Positions 1-11,742 of a stretch of DNA of 64,000 nt are shown here, piece by piece (within the stretch, counting starts at the first letter, position 1; each line of letters starts with the position of its first letter). The notes under the pieces were generated by a model, which was not told where the DNA came from, ran no database searches, and saw only the letters and a list, made by a program, of their open reading frames with translations. The position numbers and the translations under genes are program-made. Origin of the DNA: Gadus chalcogrammus (Eukaryota > Chordata > Actinopteri > Gadiformes > Gadidae); assembly GCF_026213295.1 (NCBI RefSeq), contig NC_079414.1, forward strand, positions 886,130 to 950,129, read 5' to 3'.

Positions 1-964
1 TATATATTATTTGAATATAATACATATTATATGATTATAATATATATATTATTTTAAAATAATATATATTACATTCAAATAATATACATTGGAAACATTT
101 CAAAACGTGAGCCACATCATCGTTTAGGGCAGGGTACTTACTACTGTAATTCAACTATCCACCTGTTGTAATTCCCTCAACCTCATTTATAAAGGTCCCT
201 CAGTGTTGCGGAAACAGGGAGGAAATGTGCGTGCGCATCTTTCACTGCCAACGTTGTGATTTATAGAAAAATTCCATGAGGAAAAGAGTGTGCAGTTCTA
301 CGCATCCTTTCACCCAGGAGTAATGCTCCCGCAGTTTTACAAACAGCACTCGCCGGAGACGACAACGGGAAGTTGGTGGCGGTAATGTAACGTATTGGGT
401 TGGAAACCGCAAATTAGCCCAACAGAAGAAGAAGAACAACAATCTAACTTTGGATACCTAACGCACATCGCACATATCACTTCAGATTTATTTATTAATT
501 TTATAAAAGGACCCATTATGAAATATGAATTAAGGAAATATTATGTTCACACTACAACCCTTTCAAATCACAATCCTTGGCCAGACCAACTGTATTGCTT
601 ACGTTTCATTGATTAGCCTGATACATATATGCAGGCCTACATTAAATTTGCCTATAGGCTATAGTAATGAATTATCCTATTGGCCTATAAATAATGCTCC
701 TGGTGGCCTCTGTATTTTAACAAGCTAAAATATGACAGCTTTGGCATTGCTCGAGGATGTGGCGAGGGGTATGATCTCGATCGCGTTTTTCTTGTGTGTA
801 GGCGTATCCATTTTCCCATGTAATGATAGGTCAGCAAAGGCACCTTATATACTAAGAATATTCATTGATTAATTAGCATTGACATTTTAATGACTATAAT
901 GGGAAGATGTTGGGAGGAGCATTCCGCTCGTGCATGGTATTTATAATGGGAAGAGTGCTTACAG
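1..964. other. AT-rich leader without recognisable gene
   Basis: The first 90 bases are almost pure A/T with inverted arms (about 5-17 against 75-87). The rest holds only short reading frames with no domain I recognise. Around 330-430 a GC-richer patch ends in a purine-rich gaagaagaag run and looks like an interspersed repeat, but I cannot name it. Confidence 0.5.
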
Positions 965-972
965 GTGTGTGC

Positions 973-1989
973 TAGGGCTGTAACGATACACAAATTCACG
1001 ATTCGGTTTGTATCACGATTTTTGACCCACGGTTCGATACATCCCAAGATTCTTTTAAATGTAAAAAGCATTTTATTTAAACAACACTTAAATACCAATT
1101 ATCTTAATGTAACATTTAATAACAAATAATTTGGAACACTGAACAGATTTGAACCGAAAGAATACTATTAAAGTATAGCTAAATTAATAAAGAAATAACC
1201 AAAGATTGCAGTTGGAGGATGCTTTTTGCTGGTAGGCATAATAGGGCCCCTTTAACTGTTTGGTTGGTTTATTCAAATATCCTTATTAGCGCTTCTTATT
1301 AGGCTATGTAGCTTAAATAATGACATAATCAGGCCGTATAGCAACATGTTTAATAGCCTAACTTTCAATAGATGAGGAAAAACATGAACGTCGCAATAAC
1401 GAGGCATAGTGTTACGAGTAGCATATGTGTGTGCGCGAGAATGGCAGTGTGCGTATGCGTGTGTGAGTGACGTCAGCGAGTGAGTGGACGAGCAAGGAGA
1501 GCGAGCGGTAGCGCGTGTGTCTAGTGAAGAAGCGAACGAGTCCGGTAGAATAAAGTAGGCCTACCCATCCTGTCAATAATCGGTGGCCGCTTCATTCTGA
1601 CCTATAAGCAGACAAACTGCCAGTCAAATCACACAAAACAATAGAGACAGGATCACACAGGCAATTTTTTTCGCGCTTGGCCCACTCTGGATAAATGTCG
1701 TTCATATCGCATATGAGGACTTCGACGGCTGTGGAGAAATGCAATCCCCCGTAGCCACGGAGAGCTGTGATCACAGAGAGGGCATCTCGTCACATATTTA
1801 CGGCATCGATAGGAGGGGGCGCTGTCAGCAGACTATTATTTAGACAAATTATAACCAAATTTCAATCGGACAATTTGACCGAAGAGTTAGAAAGGGCATA
1901 TCGCGCTTCTGCCTTCTCACACCGCGAGACAGGTTCGTGGCTTTGAGTATCGCGATTTTCGGTTTGATACGCGTATCGTTACAGCCCTA
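973..1989. mobile_element. hAT-type non-autonomous transposon with 8-bp target duplication
   Basis: The element opens with tagggctgtaacgata and closes with its inverse, tatcgttacagcccta. It is flanked on both sides by the exact 8-bp duplication gtgtgtgc (965-972 and 1990-1997). An 8-bp target duplication with short inverted ends is the hAT signature. At 1017 bp no transposase reading frame is convincing, so it is probably a non-autonomous derivative. The flanking DNA (ttacag...ccaacgg) would be continuous without it. Confidence 0.88.
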
Positions 1990-2198
1990 GTGTGTGCCCA
2001 ACGGTTTTATGGATGTGAGTAATTTTGTGCGGACGCATGTAATTTTTGGATGCAGTTTTATAAATGAGGCCCCAGAGCAGAGCCCAACCCCTTATATCAA
2101 TGGGGGGACAGGTTCCCTGCTGTCAGAGTTCTCAGTCTACACATGGCTGGAGACCTCTGGGTCCAACAGCATTCAGAGGAGCAGCAGCCTCTCCACCA

Positions 2199-2322
2199 GA
2201 CCAGCCTGCAGAGGAACTGCTGCCCTGTGCTCCACCAAGACCGGCCTGTGGAGGAGCTTCTGGCCTGTGCTCCACCCAGATCGGTCTGTAAAGGAGCTGC
2301 TGCTCCACCCAGACCGGATCCC
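2199..2322. repeat. degenerate minisatellite, units of about 33-42 bp
   Basis: Three to four imperfect units share the pattern ccagacc-gcctgt-gaggagctgctg-cctgtgctcca. The array gives Gln/Pro/Leu-rich translations in several frames. I treat these as a by-product of the repeat, not as a gene. Confidence 0.5.
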
Positions 2323-2403
2323 TCGGGGTTGACCAGCTCGTCTAGTTCCACTCTAGGTTTTAGTTGTATCGAGTATCGGGCCAATAATGGCCCGGTACGC
2401 TGG

Positions 2404-2700
2404 CAACAGTAGTAGACAACTAGAAAATGCATTTCCTACAGAAAATGCGGTGAGGGCTGTAGTGCAAAGTGAGGTTGAAAATATGATTTAGTATAGCAAC
2501 ATAGGTTAAGCCGCAAAGAAATGTTAAATGGCTAAAATCAAGTGAAGGGATTTGAACAGTCTAAATGAAGTAAACAATTTAAACAGGCAAAACAAAAATG
2601 TGAAATGGTTGGAAACGAATAAAGAGTTAAATAAATAGCTAAAGTAATCAAGTTTGAATACATTTAAGAACCCATTTATTAACTATTAAGTTATGTGGTA
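2404..2700 (+). repeat. interspersed repeat beginning 'aactagaaaatgcatttcc'
   Basis: The same sequence recurs in reverse orientation at about 31440-31712 and 45570-46198, so this is a dispersed family. It is rich in short motifs such as 'gttaaatggc' and 'tttaaac' and encodes nothing recognisable. The class is unknown. Confidence 0.6.
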
Positions 2701-2865
2701 TACAAGGAAACTCATCTATCTCTCACACACACAAACCTCACAAGGTCTTTGTAATGAACACACTGAAAGCAGGGTCTTCAATGAGATGACATTAGTATCA
2801 AAACAAAAAATTGGCATGTAAAAGGTGGGCACAATAAACATCTGAATACGACCGAATTCACTTAA

Positions 2866-4532
2866 AGGTCCCATGACATGAAAATCTCACTTTATGAGGT
2901 TTTCTAACATAAATATGAGTTCCCTTAGCCTGCCTATGGTCCCCCAGTGGCTAAAACTTGCGTTTGGTGTAAAACGAGCACTAGCTGTTCTGCTCGCCTT
3001 TGAAAAAACTGAGGCTCAAGTGCGCTGATTTGGAATGTCTGTATTTAGGACGTCACCAAGAATCTCAGCTCCTCCCCTTACTCTGCCTGGCCCGCCCAGA
3101 GACGTTGGCCCGCCAATGAGACTCGACCGTGCGAGCGCCACATGTGTGTGTGTGAATACACACACTGTAACGCAAGTGTTTCTTGTCGGTTCTTTGACGT
3201 GTCTTGTATTTCCACAACAAGACTGTTGTGGGGGTTATCTGAGCCATGGTTGAGAAGGAATTGGGGGAAAGGAACTTTGGCTTTGACTCGCTGAAGTACA
3301 TGAACTGCGACATGCCGCCGGTTGCCGCGAGGCACCATCGCCCGGCAGCGGGCAGCGGGCAGCCGGCAGCGTGCGGTTCAGTCGACTTCAGGTTGATGTG
3401 AAAGTGGAAGAACCAGAGATGTCGCAGAACCCGACAAAGTCGTTTGTGATTCATAATATCGTCTGGAGGCGCACACAGCTTTTGGCCGTGATAATATGTA
3501 TTATAAGATATAGATATCTATGTATTATATGATATTATTTAGATATAGAGCTCCAGGACTGTAACGCAAGTGTTGTACACTTCCTTGTTATTTGGATAAC
3601 CGTTCTGCTTTTGGTGTTATGGCGCATAACACGTCGGACTCTCGTCTCTGGTATTTCTACAACGAGACTCGTATTGGGGGTTATCTCAGCCAAGGTTGAG
3701 AATGAATTGGGGGGAAGGAACTTTGGCTTTGACTCACTCAAGAACATGAACCACGACAAGGAGGAGAAAGGGATCTTTTCCGGGCAGCGCTTAGGCACCT
3801 CCGCCTCCGGCGGTGGTCCCTCAGCGGGGCTCAAGCGGGAGACATTCGCCGCCAAAAATCCCTTTCTCCTCCATGTCGTGGTTCATGTTCTTGAGGGAGT
3901 CAAAGCCAAAGTTCCTTTCCCCCAATTCCTTCTCAACCATGGCTCAGATAACCCCCACAACAGTCTCGTTGTGGAAATACAAGACACGTCAAAGAACCAA
4001 CAAGAAACACTTGCGTTACAGTGTCTACTTCACATTGATGTGGACGTGGAAGAACCAGGAACGTCGGAGAACCCAACGCGGTCGTTTGAGATTCATAATA
4101 TCGGCTCACACAGCTTTTGGCCGTGATAATATATATTATATGATATAGATATCTGTGTAGGCTATATGATAATATTTAGATAGAGAGCTCCAGGACTCAC
4201 GTGTGTTCTAGAATATTTACAGAACACAGCTAAAGGCTGTGTGCGCCTCGCATTGCGATACATCCACTGTAAACAGAGCGCATGGTACCGTGGCTGCAAG
4301 CTAATCAGGGCCACACCCCCACCCTTCTCCTTGACCCGCCTCGCTCCTCCTCATTCGCATTATAGCTAGAGACACCAAAACAGCGCATTTGGGGGAAGCT
4401 CAATGTGCGACTGGCTCGGAGTGGCTGTAACTCTGCGCCACGGCAGAATTTCGGGAACGTCTTTGAATACTGTGTTAGTTGCCCACTAAAACCTATATTA
4501 AAGAATACATAAAATAGCATGTCATGGGACCT
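2866..4532. mobile_element. TTAA-flanked snapback element, copy 1
   Basis: The ends are aggtcccatgacatg at the left and catgtcatgggacct at the right, each next to TTAA (2862-2865 and 4533-4536), as in piggyBac-type non-autonomous elements. The interior is built from inverted modules. The block near 3247-3312 and its near copy near 3690-3770 both pair with the reverse-complement block near 3858-3940, and the outer block at 3166 pairs with one ending at 4023. The open frames over 3065-4148 on both strands are this palindrome read in six frames, not genes. Related copies lie at 43604-45545 and 50509-52483. Confidence 0.75.
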
Positions 4533-4536
4533 TTAA

Positions 4537-5399
4537 TAACTTCACACGAGCGTTACACACACGCGCACACACTCCATGTGCCGGGACACAGCAACAGAAA
4601 ATGTATATTTGGGACACTAGCTGAAATAAAACAACCCTGAAAATAGTCACGCATGAAATCGTACATGTATGTGGAACTTCAACCTGAAATAATCGTACTA
4701 GAACTTGAAGAAAATCAACCGGAGAAATATGTACAGTTGACTCCAGCTCGACTAATACATCATGAATCAAATCTCCACTGGCACAGAGGTTAGACTGACA
4801 GATCTGATGGCCCTCCCTCTCCCCTAATTACTATTGGACAGGCAAGCATTGTTTTTAGCATTTAGCTTCTACCGGGGAGTACACCCGGATATGTATCAAG
4901 CACCTAACCTCTAGCCATATATCGGGGGTCCCCACAGTCAAACGCCTGATATATAACAGTCATATTTACAATCGATTAATCATTTTAGCGCAAGTGTAAT
5001 AAGAAATATATAAATAATATATAAGAAATACAGGAGAGTTTAAGCTTGACGTGTTTCTAGGTAAAATATTGACGTTGTTTAGGCTTGTCGTCCACAATGG
5101 TTAACTTTCATAGCTACCTTGGGCTAGAGCGTCATCTAGAACGCGCTCACGCTGGAGCCTTAATGTCAATGAGACCAACTGGAAATATACGAAGCGGATA
5201 TGAAATTCAACTTAAACTATGATTTTGAAAAATGTATGCATGATATCGAAATTCAGTTGTGTGTTGATTTGTTTATGTTTGAACAGGTTAACGGTTAGAA
5301 ATTGTTACAAAGTAGTTGTGTCAGAGAGTGGACAGAGAATGCCCACAGAATGTCAGAGTGTGCAGAGACTGAAGAAATATAATTGTAAACAATTATATT
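4537..5399. other. non-coding gap with no recognisable feature
   Basis: The stretch is AT-rich with short frames only. I see no splice-bounded exon, RNA gene or bounded repeat here. Confidence 0.5.
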
Positions 5400-5940
5400 T
5401 TAAAAGAATATCTAAAAAGTTTCAATTATTTAAAAAATCTGAAAGGAAGTTGCGATTCCAAGCTTATCTGAACATTTAAATATTGGAATGGAGTCTTTAG
5501 GTGAAGAAGTGTGGAAGGAGATAGGTTAAAAAATTTGTAGAGAATAATATAGAAAAAAAGAAAGAATAAAACTTAAGAAGAACAATAGTTGAGCGCTGCA
5601 TGCAGCCACCACCTAAATGAGTCGCATGAACATGGGAGCTAGCGCCATGAGAGCTACATGTTGAACATTCATGTCAGCTGAACCTTAAGAGAGAAAAAAC
5701 AAATTTTACCTAAATTTGCTTCGTATATTTAGGGGAGTGCTGCATGTAGCACTCAACTATTGTTCTCCATAAGTTTTATTCTTTCTTTCTTTATTATTCT
5801 CTACAAACTTTGGGACCTATTTCCTTCCTAAATTTTCACCTAGAGACTCCATTTGAATTTTAAAATGTTCAGAAGAGCTTTGAATTGCGCACTTCTTTTC
5901 AGATTTTTTAAATATTTTATTCTTTTTAAGATCCGTCCTC
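5400..5940. repeat. foldback (long inverted repeat) around 5605-5735
   Basis: The left arm (about 5400-5605) reads as the imperfect reverse complement of the right arm (about 5735-5940). Shared landmarks are 'agaacaatagttgag' and 'ctcaactattgttct', 'ggaatggagtct' and 'agactccatttg', and 'tctgaacattt' and 'aaatgttcaga'. The loop is about 130 bp. No reading frame is associated, so it is probably an old foldback or MITE. Confidence 0.65.
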
Positions 5941-6847
5941 TGGTACTTGAACTGTTTAAGATGTAACTAAATCAATTTTCAACCGTTTATCTTTGTTCAA
6001 ACCATTTAAGAAATCTACACACTTGTATCTTCAATAATATCTACATTTTAGGTTCATACCGCCTTCGTTTTCAGCTGTTTTCATTGAAGACGTCTGCCCA
6101 TTCTGACAATCCTACTTCTTAAGACATCGTAACAAAGGGCGTCAGATTGTTTTTAGAAGTGGTGGGGACAATAACCAAAAGCTTGAGTGTTGTTTGAAAA
6201 GTGCTGGGTACCCTTATGTAAGCTATTCATCCATTCAACGCTGCATTACAATATGCTCTACCGTGTATTGTCAGGTCTTGAAAATCCTATTCGAACAATA
6301 AAAGTTGAAAACCACAGTTTGTGTTTTGGCTTGATTTGCAAAACGGCGTTGGAAACACCAGGGTATTGGCTCGGGATATGTACTATTACTAATACATACA
6401 GGACAAAGAACAGTGTTGGCAATTTAACACTTATCTTGACATCAACAAAGTTTACCACGCAAACAATGCCAGACTGTAAAGAGGGTACGAAATGAATCGA
6501 GGTACTGAGCATCAGCCTTTTGAAGACGAGCAAGGGCTGCTGGTAGCCTTCCGGTATATGCTGCATTAAAAAAAGAAAAAAGAAAAACAAGCGCCCAGAG
6601 GAGAATTGCATCTGCCAAATCCTGAACTACAGTAAACACTCACGAAGGACCAATGTAGACTTCACTCATTACAACATCATAAGCAAATTGGCCGCAAATA
6701 AAATCCCCTACAATTTAGGATAATAACACAGGTTATGCAAGAACATAGTTACGTCAGGATAGGCCTACCAGGCTCCAAGTCTAACGTCACATATCTCAAT
6801 CGGACAAAACAACTATAACCACATTGGCATATCAATCGCACCGTGTG
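5941..6847. other. non-coding gap with no recognisable feature
   Basis: Several frames of about 100 codons exist on both strands (6187-6611), but they overlap in antisense and show no domain. I see no bounded repeat. The sequence just before 6848 is the host-side flank of the large element that follows. Confidence 0.4.
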
Positions 6848-6958
6848 TAGCTGCTACTAGCTGCAATCTATTCTTCGTTTGCAACCACGTGATCAAAATG
6901 ACGTAAAAAGTGCTTACGTCACGACGGCGGCCATCTTGGTAGGAAAACACAAGCGATC
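6848..6958 (+). repeat. left inverted end and promoter region of the ISL2EU-like element
   Basis: This GC-richer block directly precedes the SWIM-gene ATG at 6962. It contains tgacgtaa and cttacgtcacg (CRE-like palindromic half-sites) and 'ggccatcttggtaggaaa'. Its imperfect reverse complement at 23045-23137 lies upstream of the opposing THAP-DDE gene, so each inverted end probably doubles as the promoter of the gene beside it. Confidence 0.6.
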
Positions 6959-6961
6959 AAA

Positions 6962-7787
6962 ATGGCATCTTCTAGCAGCGAAAACAATAGTGCGATACAA
7001 ATGTCTGAATATTTCTCAAATTCAAGCGGTCCCGCCAGGGGAAGATACCAGCAGAAAGTTAACCTGGTAGGTTTTGATCCCTACAAGGTGAAAAAGTCTG
7101 ATTATAGCGAGGATCAGGCCCTTTTACCGAGCGTAGATTACCCTGAAATAGCGAACTACCTATAGCAAACTAGCTGTATAGAACGTCTTGGGCAACCGGT
7201 GAGCAAATGTGTGCCTGGAAGTCGATGGATTCCTACAATTTCTTTGTATCTGGTTGGGTGAATACCCTACAGTTCAAGCATGCGTCTTCGGATAAAGTTC
7301 TCGTGTATGCGAGGGTGAGTAAATTATTTTTGACTTCTCGTTATAGAGCTTCTTCGGCTTAGTAAACAAAGAAAATGAGCGGTCGCTTTTGTCAAGGAGG
7401 TTGTGTATTGTTACCAACATGATTAACTGATTTTATTTTTAGGTAAATCACTCCCAATGGGCCAGGGATACGCCGCTAAGGTCATGGTTTTTAGCTCAGA
7501 AAGACGGAGTTGTTTTAGCGGCACACTGTGATTGTATGGCTGGGCTGGATGAGTGCTGTTCCCATGTCGGTGCAATGCTGTGGGCAACTTGGTCTTCTTC
7601 GAGAATCAATGGCGCTCGCACATGCACTGATGTGGGAAATCGCTGGCTTCTTCCAGCGTACGTGAAGGACATACCCTACGTGCCAGTTTGTGAGATGGAC
7701 TTCACTTCCGCTCGCAGAAACCAACCAAAACCAAACAACACCAACAACAACATGAGCAATGCCCCCAAACAGTGCCCTATACCATGA
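6962..7787 (+). pseudogene. SWIM zinc-finger half of a transposon SWIM-YqaJ protein (broken)
   Basis: The first exon starts at ATG 6962 and should run to 7314, ending before gtgagt. The second exon runs 7443-7787 after a clean ...tttttag acceptor; both junctions are phase 0. The second exon carries the SWIM motif, with CDC then CSH inside 'AHCDCMAGLDECCSHV' (C-x-C ... C-x-H), and a Trp-rich stretch 'CTDVGNRWLLPAYVK' typical of fish SWIM/YqaJ proteins. The first exon holds 'EQMCAWKSMDSYNF' and 'SGWVNTLQ', typical of the region before SWIM. The frame is broken between about 7160 and 7205: an in-frame TAG follows 'EIANYL' and the conserved part continues in another frame. The second exon ends in an Asn-rich tail. 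The nuclease part of the same protein lies downstream at 11743-12377, beyond later insertions. SWIM fingers generally bind DNA or protein; the product was presumably nuclear. Confidence 0.8.
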
Positions 7788-8193
7788 AGAACATACCCAG
7801 GCTTTCTTGGGAAAACCTGGCTCGACAGAGCCGCAACTCGCAATCAGAGTTAAATGGTACCACGAAGCTCACTTTAGATTCAATTAGTTGAACCAGGTTT
7901 TCCGCTTTAGGTTCAGTGCGCGTTCACGTGAAAGGGGCGTTTTTTGCGTCATTTTTCTCACCTTTACGATAGATCAAGCAGTCTATATGCGTAAAAGTGA
8001 AAATATTCTGCATATTGTCTGTAAAATAACTATGCCAAATGCAGAATTGTTCGCCATTAATCCAAATAGAATGATGATGATTTAAAAATGCATAAGCAAC
8101 GTCCATCCTGTCTTATTCTATCATTTAGGGAATTCACTTTAAATAACCTACACCCTATTTAAGAAATGTATGGCATGTTTTCGACCGCTGAGA

Positions 8194-8266
8194 GGTAGCG
8201 GCTCTAGCGTAATGGATTGGTATAAGACCCGAACGCCAGCGACCGGGGTTCAATTTCGCCGGACTT
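8194..8266 (+). repeat. degenerate tRNA-like sequence
   Basis: 'tagcgtaatggattggta' resembles an A box and 'ggggttcaatttc' resembles a B box, at spacing suiting a tRNA or a tRNA-derived SINE head. The stem pairing is poor and no 3' extension is clear. I regard it as a relic, not a functional tRNA. Confidence 0.35.
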
Positions 8267-8428
8267 TCATCATGCATTTTACCCCCATAGATGTGGTGCC
8301 AGCACGGCCTTGAAAATATGGGTTCAAGTTCGAAATAAGCACAAAAATATAATTCCATAAGCTTTAGTGAATAAGTATTCCATATGCATGAGAATTAGGA
8401 CTTTTTAAGCTTCAAATAAATTTGCATC

Positions 8429-8500
8429 ACTTGGGAGTCGAACCCCCCGCGCAGAAATTCAAGACTGACGCGCTACCTCCACTCTAGCACACTGTCACGG
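8429..8500 (-). repeat. degenerate tRNA-like sequence on the minus strand
   Basis: Read on the minus strand it shows 'gtggaggtagcgcg' in the D-arm position and 'gggttcgactccc' in the T-arm position, a good B-box match. It faces the tRNA-like stretch at 8194-8266. It is probably an old SINE head; a functional gene is unlikely because the acceptor stem does not pair. Confidence 0.4.
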
Positions 8501-8851
8501 AGACACAATGCGCAACAGTAATCATTGTCTACATAAGGTCCAAAAGGACGAGCAAATAACGAACACCCTCTGATGAGAATCTGTATCTCTCATGAAGAAC
8601 CCCAATTTCGTTGTTTGCACAATGACAATAAAGTCTGAAATCTGAATATCGTCAGACAATGCCAAGGGATCGGTTCTGTCCCGTAAAACCCTCTGTCTCT
8701 GGAGAGACGCCTGTACGAGAAGTGCGCCGGGGTCCACGGGAACACCCACAAATGGTGACGCCATTGTCAGAGGAGGGGCTAGGAAGCTGCGCACGCCGAT
8801 TTAAGTAGCCGACCTCCGGCTAGACTAAGCCGAAAAACTGCTCCCGACCAG

Positions 8852-10365
8852 GGGCCGTATTCACAAAGCATTTTATCTTACCGCTAGGAGTGCTCCTAAC
8901 TCGCGCTAAAACATTTTACGTAGGAGTTTTTTCTTAAAAGTTATTCACAAAGCCGCTGAGACCTACTCTTACTAAGGATAAATCACAAAGATTGAACTAA
9001 GAGTGACGCGCCGTTGCTATGGATTACGTCAATTCTCGTGCACGAGTTTAGAAGCTATCAGTTCGGTGATTGGTTGTTCAGACGAGCCCACTGAATCACC
9101 GAAAAACAAGGAAATAGCCTAGGCTAGAAATGAATTCCTATTAAGTAGTTATAGTGCAGTTAGCAGAATACACGCATGATGACAATTTTGTTCAGACCAC
9201 GATAATGACGTTGTAGCCTGCACGTTCAAGAGAGAGAGAAAGCAAACAATAAAAATACGTAAAATCTAAAAGAAAATAAATGTTACGAACTACCCAAGTG
9301 TTGACTGATTTGTGCCAAGGTGTTTACCTAAAATGTGTTTTCAAAGTGATCCCTAAATGCCTGTCCACTCGGTTCCACGCGGCCAAATTCCTTGTAATGT
9401 TGATCGCCATCATCATCATCATCATCATCATCATCGTCTGGCTGTGGAATGTTCCTCCGCTTGCAGAGGTTGTGTAGAATGGCACATACAGTGATTAGGC
9501 CTACTGTGCTTGCCCTCTCTGGGGTGAGGCGTATTTCGCCGTGGAGGACATGAAACCGACGTTTCATCTGCCCAATTCCTCTCTCCACAACATTTCGTGT
9601 ATGTTTGTGTGCTCGCAAAGAGCCAATACGATGTGTTTTACGCATAGGACTAAGCGTAATCTGCGTAATCACTTACATTTAACTGTGCTCCCGGTTGTGG
9701 ATTGAGGTAGGGTGTCTAGAGCCACGTCTTGCATGGATAGTCACTGTCACCCAGCAAATCACACCCAACTGGTACATCTCAAAAAGCTGCCTCAGACCGC
9801 TCACCATTGAAATGCGCGAATCATGGGTAGCTGAAGATCCAGGCCACTTTGCAACAACATCCAGTAGGCTATGTTAAAATTTGCATCAAAAACAACCTGC
9901 GTCTTGATGGAATGCACTTTCTTCCTATTGACGAACACGTCCTCGTCTTTTGATGGCGCAATTATTTTTATTTTTTATAAGTTAGGCTAAATATATTTTT
10001 TTATAATTTATAATTTTTATAACATTTTATTTCGGGACTAATTGGATTATTCCTGTTAGTCGGGGATGTTATTGCATCGCACATTAACTCCACAATAAGT
10101 TGAATACACTAACATTTCGTCTCGCAGGCATTTTAAGATTCTTTGTGAATAGGTCTTACTGAGTTAGGAGTCCTCTTGAGGACTTTTAAGCTCTCCTAGA
10201 CTTAGGTGCTACTTTTAGTCCTAAAATACTTTGTGAATTGCTCTTAGTGAAAAAAGTTAGGAGTCCTAAATTTAAGAGTGACACGCCCATTATTTTTAGG
10301 AGTTACTCCTAAATTCGCCAGTTAGGACCTACTTTTAGCCCTAAGATCCTTTGTGAATACGGCCC
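8852..10365. mobile_element. PIF/Harbinger transposon, copy 1
   Basis: The ends gggccgtattcac and gtgaatacggccc are exact inverses and are flanked by the 3-bp duplication CAG (8849-8851 and 10366-10368). Three-base duplications fit PIF/Harbinger. Subterminal stretches carry many copies of 'taggag'/'ctccta' motifs, likely transposase-binding sites. The copy is 1514 bp and nearly identical to copy 3 (37528-39050), which suggests fairly recent mobility. It contains only the C-terminal part of a HARBI1-like transposase, so it needed a helper. Confidence 0.9.
9328..9950 (-). pseudogene. HARBI1-like Harbinger transposase, C-terminal remnant
   Basis: The minus-strand frame over 9672-9328 contains 'HTRNVVERGIGQMKRRF', 'LTPERASTV' and 'CAILHNLCKRR', the conserved end of the DDE_4/HARBI1 domain. 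These include the Glu (in 'VVERGIG') expected to be the third catalytic residue. Upstream, to about 9950 and with frame breaks, lie 'TQVVFDANFNI' and a broken Asp-containing stretch. A run of ten Asp residues encoded by (TCA)n sits near the C-terminus. The N-terminal region with 'GAIDGTH', still seen in copy 2, is missing here. The fragment cannot be an active transposase. Confidence 0.85.
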
Positions 10366-10520
10366 CAGGTTTGGTTGCGAGCATAAGTCACCATGGTGAT
10401 ACAGCGACGCTAAAAGAGATCGACTTTCGTGGTACCACTAACCCAGGCTTGGAGCTCAACATACCTCGCTAACCCTCTAAGCGAGCTTCGTGGTACAGGG
10501 CCCGGGTAATGATAATAATA

Positions 10521-11627
10521 ACTAGAACTGCAAGCAGTTATGCAGGGGTCCAAGAAGTGTGCATTTCGCCGGCACAACGCGACAAGAAATGTGCATTTCG
10601 CCGGCACAACGCGTAGCAAGTATTCAAAACGCTACCGTGAACAACATGTGGATATAAAGGTTTTGACTGTGGGAGCTTCGGTGTGGGAGTTATAGCCTAA
10701 AACGCGTTTTCAGAACATTCCATTGGCCAAATAGGAGATAGACAATGTCGTCGTTTTTTGGAGCCGCCCTGTTGGCGAAATTTTCCAAAGACAATTTTCC
10801 TTTGCCAAATAACTCCCGCCCACATTAATAATTATAAGCCATATTTTCTGTATAGACTCGGGTTTGCCCCTTGATGGTTTCACTTGAGTTTGAAGAACAT
10901 TCCTTTGGCCAATTAGAAGATATACAATTTCCTCGTTTATTGCGCCCCCTAAAGGCGGAATCTTCCGATTTTTTTAGGGACGACGTTAAGGTTGGCACCA
11001 ACATGTGTGTAAAATTTGGACTCGATCCGATGTCTAATTTTGGATTTTTTGGGATTTTTGTTATTCAACGTCTAATTTAGCTCATAAACCAATATTCAAA
11101 ACGCTACCGTTTCGTCGTCGAAGGTCGGATCAAAAAACTGTCCGATAATTTCTTTGCGCGTGCGTCTGAAAATGTCGTGTGCAAAGATTGGTCAAAAAAT
11201 GTGGGAGGAGTAGGGAAAAAACAGTTTTGCGGTTTTCGCGATTTAGCGAAAAATATTCATAGACGCAAATGGGCGTGGCCTAGGCCAAAAGATGCAACAG
11301 ACTCCAGTGAATCTGTGTGTACAAGTTTTTGGACTCTGGGAGGTTCGGTGTGGGAGTTATAGCCCTAAACGCGTATTCCTTGGTATAGCGCCACCTAGTG
11401 GCCGGCGTGTCTGGATTTTGTCGTCTGCCTAGAACTCAGGGACCTGGATCTAGTCATGCAATTGGCATGTCGGCACCATTTACGGTTTGGGCTGTGGGCC
11501 CACTTCTAGGGGGGAATAATAATAAGAAAAATCCTTACAAAAACAATAGGGATCCAACCTGTTGGCTTGGACCCCTAAAAATCCTTACAAAAACAATAGG
11601 GATCCAACCTGTTGGCTTGGACCCCTA
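10521..11627. repeat. unclassified interspersed repeat, ends 'ggggtccaag' / 'cttggacccc'
   Basis: It begins 'actagaactgcaagcag' and ends 'cttggacccctaa', with inverted 'gggtccaag' motifs near both ends. The last ~50 bp ('atccttacaaaaacaatagg...') is tandemly duplicated at 11528-11627. Related copies form an array at 56960-58458. Phrases such as 'caaaacgctaccgt' and 'ggttcggtgtgggag' recur in all copies. Frames in it (for example 11177-11362) are shadows. The class is unknown to me. Confidence 0.65.
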
Positions 11628-11742
11628 ATAATAATAATAAATTTCACCAAATAAAAAAACACTAAGAGCCAGAGTGTTAGATACATTTTAGATCATTAAA
11701 ATTTTTAAATTTTATGCTACAGGCTTTTTAACCAGACTATAA

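Larger units (their letters stand above)
7857..10496. mobile_element. DNA transposon with inverted ends 'gtaccacgaagctc', hosting Harbinger copy 1
   Basis: The left end gtaccacgaagctcactt matches the inverse of the right end (gcgagcttcgtggtac, 10481-10496). A second inverted piece, 'cgtggtacc', sits at 10429. The interior carries two tRNA-like stretches (8190-8500) and the younger Harbinger element at 8852-10365. Without the latter it is about 1.1 kb. No transposase of its own is visible and the target duplication is unclear, so I cannot assign a superfamily. Confidence 0.6.

Noticed and set aside
2064..2432. Gln/Pro/Cys-rich frames on both strands
   Set aside because: Explained by the degenerate minisatellite at 2199-2322.
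3065..4148. Many overlapping frames of 70-170 codons on both strands (also 43671-45201)
   Set aside because: They follow the snapback palindrome and appear in mirrored pairs; no domain, no splice logic.
5219..6611. Frames of 86-117 codons
   Set aside because: They overlap on opposite strands, lack domains, and partly lie in a foldback.
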